In this document: piece after piece, positions 59,788 through 64,000 of the stretch
Layout: each line of letters opens with the position of its first letter
How positions within the stretch are numbered: the first letter of the stretch is position 1
Assembly: GCA_910588335.1 (NCBI GenBank)
Contig: CAJUQV010000012.1
Location: 1 to 64,000 of the forward strand
From: an uncultured Ruminiclostridium sp.
GTDB lineage: Bacteria; Bacillota; Clostridia; Oscillospirales; Ruminococcaceae
Direction of reading: 5' to 3'
DNA length: 64,000 nucleotides
Made by a program: the position numbers and the translations under genes
The notes under the pieces: model-generated
Seen by the model: only the letters and a program-made list of their open reading frames with translations
Databases searched by the model: none
Told to the model about the DNA's origin: nothing

Positions 59788-60885
59788 GTGATTATCGCAA
59801 TTAAGTTTTTTGATTGTTTCGCAGGCATCGGAGGATTTCGCAGCGGACTGGAACAGGCTGGCGGTTTTGAATGTGTCGGATCATGTGAAATAGACAAATA
59901 CGCCGCAGCCGCTTACAGAGCTATGTACGATACTGGAAAGGAGGTATATTATAGCGACATTACAAGAATTAATACAGGAGAAATGCCCGATTTTGATCTC
60001 CTCACAGGCGGTTTTCCCTGTCAACCGTATTCTGCGGCTTCAACCAACCCAAGAGGCTTTGACGATCCCCGCGGAGCTTTATTCTTTGAACTTGCCCGAA
60101 TCATCAAGGACAAGAAACCTGCGGCTTTTCTGCTTGAAAATGTTCGATCACTCCTTGTCCATAATGGGGGAAAAACGTATAAAGAAATCCTCTCCACGCT
60201 TTCTGAGTTGGGGTATATTGTTGAATGGCGTGTGCTTAACACAAGAAGTTGGCTTCCCCAAGAGCGAAAACGCGTCTACATTGTCGGACATCATAGAGCC
60301 GACCGTGCCGGAAAAATATTTTGTTTCGAGGAATGCGGCGGCGCGAATTTGCTCAAGGTCATCGGGGGAACGCAGGGGCAGAGGGTCTACGACAGCAGTG
60401 GAATTGCCTGCACACAATGCGCGGGAGATGGGGGGCAGGGCGTACATACAGGACTTTATACCGTTGACATGAACCCCGATCCCAAGATTTTGGATTACAT
60501 CCGGTGCATTGTGGCGAGGTACGATTCGGGAATTACAAATTTTAAGGGATCAAGTTCTGGCGTGCTTGTTGAGATGAATCCGATGGTTATCGACCTTGCG
60601 GACAAAAGTGAGTTTTTCGAGTCGGAGCGCACGGCTTATGCGGTGGCAGTGGCTGATGAAAACGGGAATGTAAGATATTTTCGTATCAGAAAATTGTTAC
60701 CTGTGGAAAGCTGGCGCGCTCAGGGATTTACGACCGAGCAGTTCAATAAGGCGGCTGCGCTTGGAATATGCGACAGCCGCCTTTATAAAATGTCGGGCAA
60801 TGCGGTGTCCGTCCCCGTTATCAAGGCTATCGGCGAGAGAATCCGTGATATTATTTTTAGTGAAGGAGGTGAGAAGATTGCCTAA
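59788..60885 (+). CDS. C5-cytosine DNA methyltransferase
   Basis: 365 aa from a GTG with AAAGGACGTG overlapping it. It methylates cytosine C5 in a target sequence. All core motifs are present: I (FDCFAGIGGFRSGLEQ), IV with catalytic Cys (GGFPCQPYSAAS, Cys near residue 76), VI (FLLENVRSLL, about 116), VIII (QERKRVYIVGH) and X (SGNAVSVPVIKAIGERI). The target-recognition region (about 200-320) is of normal size. No restriction enzyme gene is next to it, so it is probably a solitary methylase protecting the element. It overlaps the next gene by 8 bp. Confidence 0.95.
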   Translation: MIIAIKFFDCFAGIGGFRSGLEQAGGFECVGSCEIDKYAAAAYRAMYDTGKEVYYSDITRINTGEMPDFDLLTGGFPCQPYSAASTNPRGFDDPRGALFFELARIIKDKKPAAFLLENVRSLLVHNGGKTYKEILSTLSELGYIVEWRVLNTRSWLPQERKRVYIVGHHRADRAGKIFCFEECGGANLLKVIGGTQGQRVYDSSGIACTQCAGDGGQGVHTGLYTVDMNPDPKILDYIRCIVARYDSGITNFKGSSSGVLVEMNPMVIDLADKSEFFESERTAYAVAVADENGNVRYFRIRKLLPVESWRAQGFTTEQFNKAAALGICDSRLYKMSGNAVSVPVIKAIGERIRDIIFSEGGEKIA

Positions 60886-61609
60886 TCATTTGATGAGTAA
60901 ACTCCATTTTTCAGGTGATCAAAGCAAAATTGATGAACTTTTGGAATCTATAAAGGGTGAAGAAACCATATTCGATTTCAACAAGGTGATCCCCATGCCC
61001 GAATCGCTGAATATTGAGGCAGGAAGTCGCACTGAAAACGGTCTGAAAGCGTATAGGGATTTCATCACCATGTACACGATGGACGGCACGATAGAAAAAG
61101 ACTTACTTAATATCCCGAAAGAAAAAGAGGAAATATTCCTCAAAGCCCGCCCCGACATCAAGCTTGATGAATGGAATCTCGGCAGAACGGCTTTCCAAAA
61201 TGAGCAAAAATACGGCTCACAAACATGGTATCAATTCCATATCCAAGAATGGGGATCAAAATGGAATTCATACAACTCCGAAATGGCGGAGGATAACACC
61301 ATAGAATTCAATACGGCTTGGACGAATGTCAAACCCATTGTTCTTGCGCTTTCGGAGAAATTCCCCGACATAGAAATGAATTATCAGTGGGCTGACGAGG
61401 ATATCGGCGTAAATATGGGCGATGTTACCTTTAAAAACGGCGAATGCATTGATGAAATCAGCTTCCAAAACGATTCCAAGGAAGCATTCGAGTTTGCGGC
61501 GGATATGTGGGGGCTTGACTTGGAGGAAGAAGGACTGATTTATAATGAGAAATCGGGTACCTATGAACGGCAGGATATGGACATAGAGGAAAACCCGACT
61601 ATGGGATGA
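60878..61609 (+). CDS. YubB/Api92-like ferredoxin-fold protein
   Basis: 243 aa from a TTG with AAGGAGGTG 6 nt upstream, giving MPNHLMSKLHFSGD. The MPN start with an early xLxxSG is the usual opening of the Api92/YubB family, so this start is preferred over the ATG 15 nt later. FDFNKVIPMPESLNIE and the later NTAWTNVKPIVLALSEKFPD, WGLDLEEEG agree. The family is common on plasmids and integrative elements and is of unknown function. It overlaps the methyltransferase by 8 bp, so translation is probably coupled. Confidence 0.8.
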   Translation: MPNHLMSKLHFSGDQSKIDELLESIKGEETIFDFNKVIPMPESLNIEAGSRTENGLKAYRDFITMYTMDGTIEKDLLNIPKEKEEIFLKARPDIKLDEWNLGRTAFQNEQKYGSQTWYQFHIQEWGSKWNSYNSEMAEDNTIEFNTAWTNVKPIVLALSEKFPDIEMNYQWADEDIGVNMGDVTFKNGECIDEISFQNDSKEAFEFAADMWGLDLEEEGLIYNEKSGTYERQDMDIEENPTMG

Positions 61610-61620
61610 AAGGAGCGCAG

Positions 61621-61953
61621 ATGAAACCAATAAATGCTAATGATGCGGATTACGAGCGATTAGAGATACTTGGTCATGACGCTCTTTTCACAAGTTTGCG
61701 CATCGACCGAAAGACGCTCCCCGAGGGGCTTCACGCCTATGACTTGCGTGACTGCGATGACTGCTCCGGCGATCCCTGTCAGCTGAAGAATTACGTTATG
61801 GTAAATCATTGGGGAACGGTGGTCGTGAGAGAACCTATTGAGGGCGTAGACGAGGGCATTGATCTTGATGAGAACGATTATAACTATCTTGGAGAGAGCA
61901 TGACACTCGATGAGTTCGCAAATCCTGCTCCCGTGATGGAACAGTCTATGTAA
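61621..61953 (+). CDS. LPD28-domain protein
   Basis: 110 aa from an ATG with AAAGGAG 6 nt upstream. It matches the large-polyvalent-protein-associated domain 28 pattern: LGHDALFTSLRIDRKTLPEG, LHAYDLRDCDD and VNHWGTVVVREPI. These domains occur in conjugative and phage gene clusters. The C-terminus repeats the element's habit of ending in a Met-Glu-Gln-Ser-Met type tail, as in the 59043 gene. Function unknown. Confidence 0.8.
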   Translation: MKPINANDADYERLEILGHDALFTSLRIDRKTLPEGLHAYDLRDCDDCSGDPCQLKNYVMVNHWGTVVVREPIEGVDEGIDLDENDYNYLGESMTLDEFANPAPVMEQSM

Positions 61954-62107
61954 AATAATTTGTGTTTGCCTGTGAAACAGCAGAACGCCTGCGTTCAAGG
62001 TGCAGCACAACGCCAAATTGAATAATTGTTGATTGGTCATCTCGGAAAAGGTTTTACTGCTGTTTTGCGGTAATGCACAACAGGAGGTGATTGCAGCGAA
62101 TAGTTTT

Positions 62108-62914
62108 ATGAGTTGGATCGGCGGCAAAAAAAGCAGCCGTGACATCATTATTCCGAGATTCCCAATATATTATGAAAAATATGTTGAGGTCTTTGGAGGC
62201 GGAGGCTGGATACTGTTTGGAAAGCCGCCGGGAAACGACTTTGAGGTGTTCAACGACGCAAATTCAAACATATCCAATCTGTTCTACTGCGTTCGTGAAC
62301 ATAGTGCGGAGCTGATTGAAAAACTGCGTTATGTACTTAACTGTCGTGAGGACTTTGACAGAATCAAGCATATCATAAGCGAAAAGGCAGAAATCGGCGA
62401 TATACAAAGAGCTGCGGAGTTCTATCAGCTTATCCGATACAGCTACGCAAGCGGGTGTGATAGCTTCGGCGGCAAGCCCCATAGTATGTGGAGCAACTTC
62501 CCATTGATAGAACAAGCTTCACGGCGTTTGCAAAAAGTCATAATAGAAAACAAAGATTTTGAAAAGCTCATCTCGGCGCAGGACAGTGAGATGAGCTTTT
62601 TCTATTGTGACCCGCCTTACTTTTCTACAGAAAGCTATTACAATAATGTCGGCTTCACAGGTGCAGATCATGAGCGGTTAAGGGATTCGCTGAAAAAGAT
62701 TTCGGGAAGGTTCTTAGTTTCGTATAATGACTGCCTTGAGATCAGAGAGCTGTATAAGGGTTACGAAATGTACAGCTACGAGCGGCTGAATAATATTCGG
62801 CAGCGTTTTGACGGCGGCAGTATGTTTGGCGAACTGCTGATCGCAAATTACGACTTGGACGAGCGGTTAAAGGAAAACCGACAAATATCATTTTTTGAAC
62901 AGGAGGAATTTTGA
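62108..62914 (+). CDS. D12-class N6-adenine DNA methyltransferase
   Basis: 268 aa from MSWIGGKKSSRDIII, the normal Dam-type N-terminus (WxGGK). An open frame reaches further upstream without support, though AGGAGGTG lies 21 nt before this ATG, leaving the exact start open. Motif I is YEKYVEVFGGGGWILFGKPP, and the catalytic DPPY is in FFYCDPPYFSTES (about residue 168). It methylates adenine N6. It is the second DNA methylase of the module, and no partner endonuclease is visible. The AbrB-like gene follows directly. Confidence 0.9.
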   Translation: MSWIGGKKSSRDIIIPRFPIYYEKYVEVFGGGGWILFGKPPGNDFEVFNDANSNISNLFYCVREHSAELIEKLRYVLNCREDFDRIKHIISEKAEIGDIQRAAEFYQLIRYSYASGCDSFGGKPHSMWSNFPLIEQASRRLQKVIIENKDFEKLISAQDSEMSFFYCDPPYFSTESYYNNVGFTGADHERLRDSLKKISGRFLVSYNDCLEIRELYKGYEMYSYERLNNIRQRFDGGSMFGELLIANYDLDERLKENRQISFFEQEEF

Positions 62915-62916
62915 GT

Positions 62917-63165
62917 ATGATAACATTTGAAACAAAGGTAACAAAGAGCGGAAATTTAAAGGTCTCCTCTCAGCTGAGAGAAATTCTCGGGTTGTACAGC
63001 GGGAAAAGGGTGACGGTACACCTTGATTGTGATGATCCCGATGATATCAGAATTCCGCAGGATATACTCGACGAGGCGGGATTTTCTGCTGACAGTGCTT
63101 GGGAAATCTATACGGATGACGGAAAAATAATTATACAGGAGGTTAACGAGTATGACGGAGAATAA
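62917..63165 (+). CDS. AbrB/SpoVT-type DNA-binding protein
   Basis: 82 aa from an ATG with GGAGG 10 nt upstream (a TTG two codons earlier is possible). The N-terminal swapped-hairpin pattern TKVTKSGNLKVSSQLREILGL is that of AbrB/MazE-type regulators. The rest is acidic (DCDDPDDIRIPQDILDEAGF). It could be a transcriptional regulator of the element or an antitoxin, but no toxin gene is adjacent. It overlaps the antirepressor by 14 bp. Confidence 0.7.
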   Translation: MITFETKVTKSGNLKVSSQLREILGLYSGKRVTVHLDCDDPDDIRIPQDILDEAGFSADSAWEIYTDDGKIIIQEVNEYDGE

Positions 63166-64000
63166 GAATGAGATCGTGCTGTTTAAGCATGAGGAATTTG
63201 GCGAGGTAAGGACTTTGATGATTGATGGGGAGCCGTGGTTTGTGGGAAAAGATGTATGTCAGTTATTTGGTGACAGCAATCACATCAGAAGCTTGGGACG
63301 TGTAGATGAGTCAGACAAGCAGAAAATTGAGCTTTTTGATGCATTAAACAGAAAACAGTCGGTAACCATTATTAATGAAAGCGGCTTGTATTCGCTTTTG
63401 TTTGCAATGCAGCCTCAGAAGGCTAACAACGATGGGGTACAGGATGCGTACCCCATCGAAATCCAGCAAAGAATCGATAAACTGCGCAAGTTTAAGCGGT
63501 GGATAACTGCGGAGGTACTTCCCTCGCTGAGAAAGCACGGCGCATATTTTACTCCCGAAGCTTTGTACAAAAGCTTGTGCGATCCTAAAAATCTCATTGA
63601 AATATTGCAAGCACTTGCAGATGAGCAGAAAAGGAATACAGACCTTTCAATGGAAAACGCTTACCTTTCCGTCAAGGCAAAGTATTATGACGAAATACTT
63701 AACAGCACAAACAATGTCCCCGTAACGCAGATCGCAAAAGATTACGGAATGTCGGCGATTGCCTTCAACAAAATGCTCCAAGAATACGGAATCCAGTATC
63801 CCATTCGCAATTCTTGGGTTCTGTATAATGAATACGCAAATAATGGGTATACACAGAGTAAAACGTACAAATACGCCGAAAACAAAGCCTCTATGCACAC
63901 GTGCTGGACTCAACGCGGACGCTTGTTTTTGTACGATTTTTTGAGAGAAAGAGGCGTTTTGCCCATGTGCGAGAAGGAGTGCTGCAATGAAGCCTTTGTA
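63152..64000 (+). CDS. phage-type antirepressor (BRO-N and KilAC domains), runs off the window
   Basis: 283 codons with no stop before the window edge; ATG with AGGAGG 9 nt upstream. BRO N-terminal domain (about 1-120): PWFVGKDVCQLFGDSNHIRS, GLYSLLFAM, RKFKRWITAEVLPSLRKHG. KilAC domain (about 185-275): PVTQIAKDYGMSAIAFNKML, IRNSWVLYNEYANNGYTQ, WTQRGRLFLYDFLRERG. Such proteins control phage or element lysogeny genes. The last codons (LPMCEKECCNEAFV) already exceed the KilAC domain. An 11-bp palindrome lies inside the BRO part. Confidence 0.9.
   Translation, partial: MTENKNEIVLFKHEEFGEVRTLMIDGEPWFVGKDVCQLFGDSNHIRSLGRVDESDKQKIELFDALNRKQSVTIINESGLYSLLFAMQPQKANNDGVQDAYPIEIQQRIDKLRKFKRWITAEVLPSLRKHGAYFTPEALYKSLCDPKNLIEILQALADEQKRNTDLSMENAYLSVKAKYYDEILNSTNNVPVTQIAKDYGMSAIAFNKMLQEYGIQYPIRNSWVLYNEYANNGYTQSKTYKYAENKASMHTCWTQRGRLFLYDFLRERGVLPMCEKECCNEAFV
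63430..63458. repeat. 11-bp perfect palindrome inside the antirepressor gene
   Basis: cgatggggtac / gtaccccatcg around aggatgc, encoding part of NNDGVQDAYPIE. It sits in a loop between conserved BRO blocks. Confidence 0.6.

Overview
The window is chromosomal DNA from a low-GC Gram-positive bacterium of the class Clostridia, most like an Oscillospiraceae/Ruminococcaceae gut or rumen anaerobe. This is inferred from gene content and order (dnaG-rpoD, der-plsY-gpsA, proB-proA, a pyruvate kinase with a C-terminal phosphohistidine domain, a GH26 lipoprotein), from sigma-A promoters with 17-bp spacers, and from strong Shine-Dalgarno sites with GTG/TTG starts. No rRNA or CRISPR array was seen. One tRNA gene is present, an initiator tRNA-Met.

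Layout. 1-1.2 kb: a dead IS630-family transposase. 1.3-7 kb: an AT-rich accessory island with a macro-TIR/SEFIR fusion protein and a DUF4365 nuclease-SF1 helicase fusion, both looking like phage-defence effectors, separated by decayed coding remnants. 7.1-12.6 kb: a broken sortase-anchored leucine-rich-repeat surface protein, a divergent LytTR response regulator with candidate operator repeats between them, a frameshifted AraC remnant and an orphan OmpR-type regulator. 12.9-20.9 kb: a glycosyltransferase, pyruvate kinase, a cluster of secreted or lipid-anchored proteins (some decayed) and an XRE regulator. 21-36.6 kb: mostly housekeeping genes (folC, Nudix, proBA, IMPACT-family protein, lipoproteins, GH26 protein, FtsA-like ATPase, Rrf2 regulator, rpoD, dnaG). 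37.1-40.3 kb: an ECF sigma factor with a long C-terminal extension cut in frame by one amber codon. 40.7-56.2 kb: gpsA-plsY-der, rpmF, pgi, a D,D-carboxypeptidase, a sodium symporter with an aryl-CoA ligase, ung, an OGG-type glycosylase and small conserved proteins.

56.3 kb to the right edge: the initiator tRNA gene is followed by an imperfect duplication carrying two terminators, then by a mobile-element module (ArdA-like antirestriction protein, DUF4314, C5-cytosine and D12-class adenine methyltransferases, YubB/Api92-like protein, LPD28 protein, AbrB-like protein, BRO/KilAC antirepressor). The antirepressor runs off the window. The module looks like the left part of an integrative element.

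A second layer is a dense set of short dispersed repeats in intergenic DNA. R1 is a TTAA-flanked MITE-like element (four copies, one inside a gene). R2 is a two-hairpin element with an invariant CACCC-AAACACT linker (five copies; two are near-identical and inverted 20 kb apart). R3 is a set of single hairpins ending TACYRAT/ATTGGTA. R4 is a 54-bp hairpin (three copies) with a conserved 24-nt loop and stems that vary while still pairing. R2, R3 and R4 share TACYAAT-like ends. These repeat families and the macro-TIR / nuclease-helicase island are the least explained content of the window.
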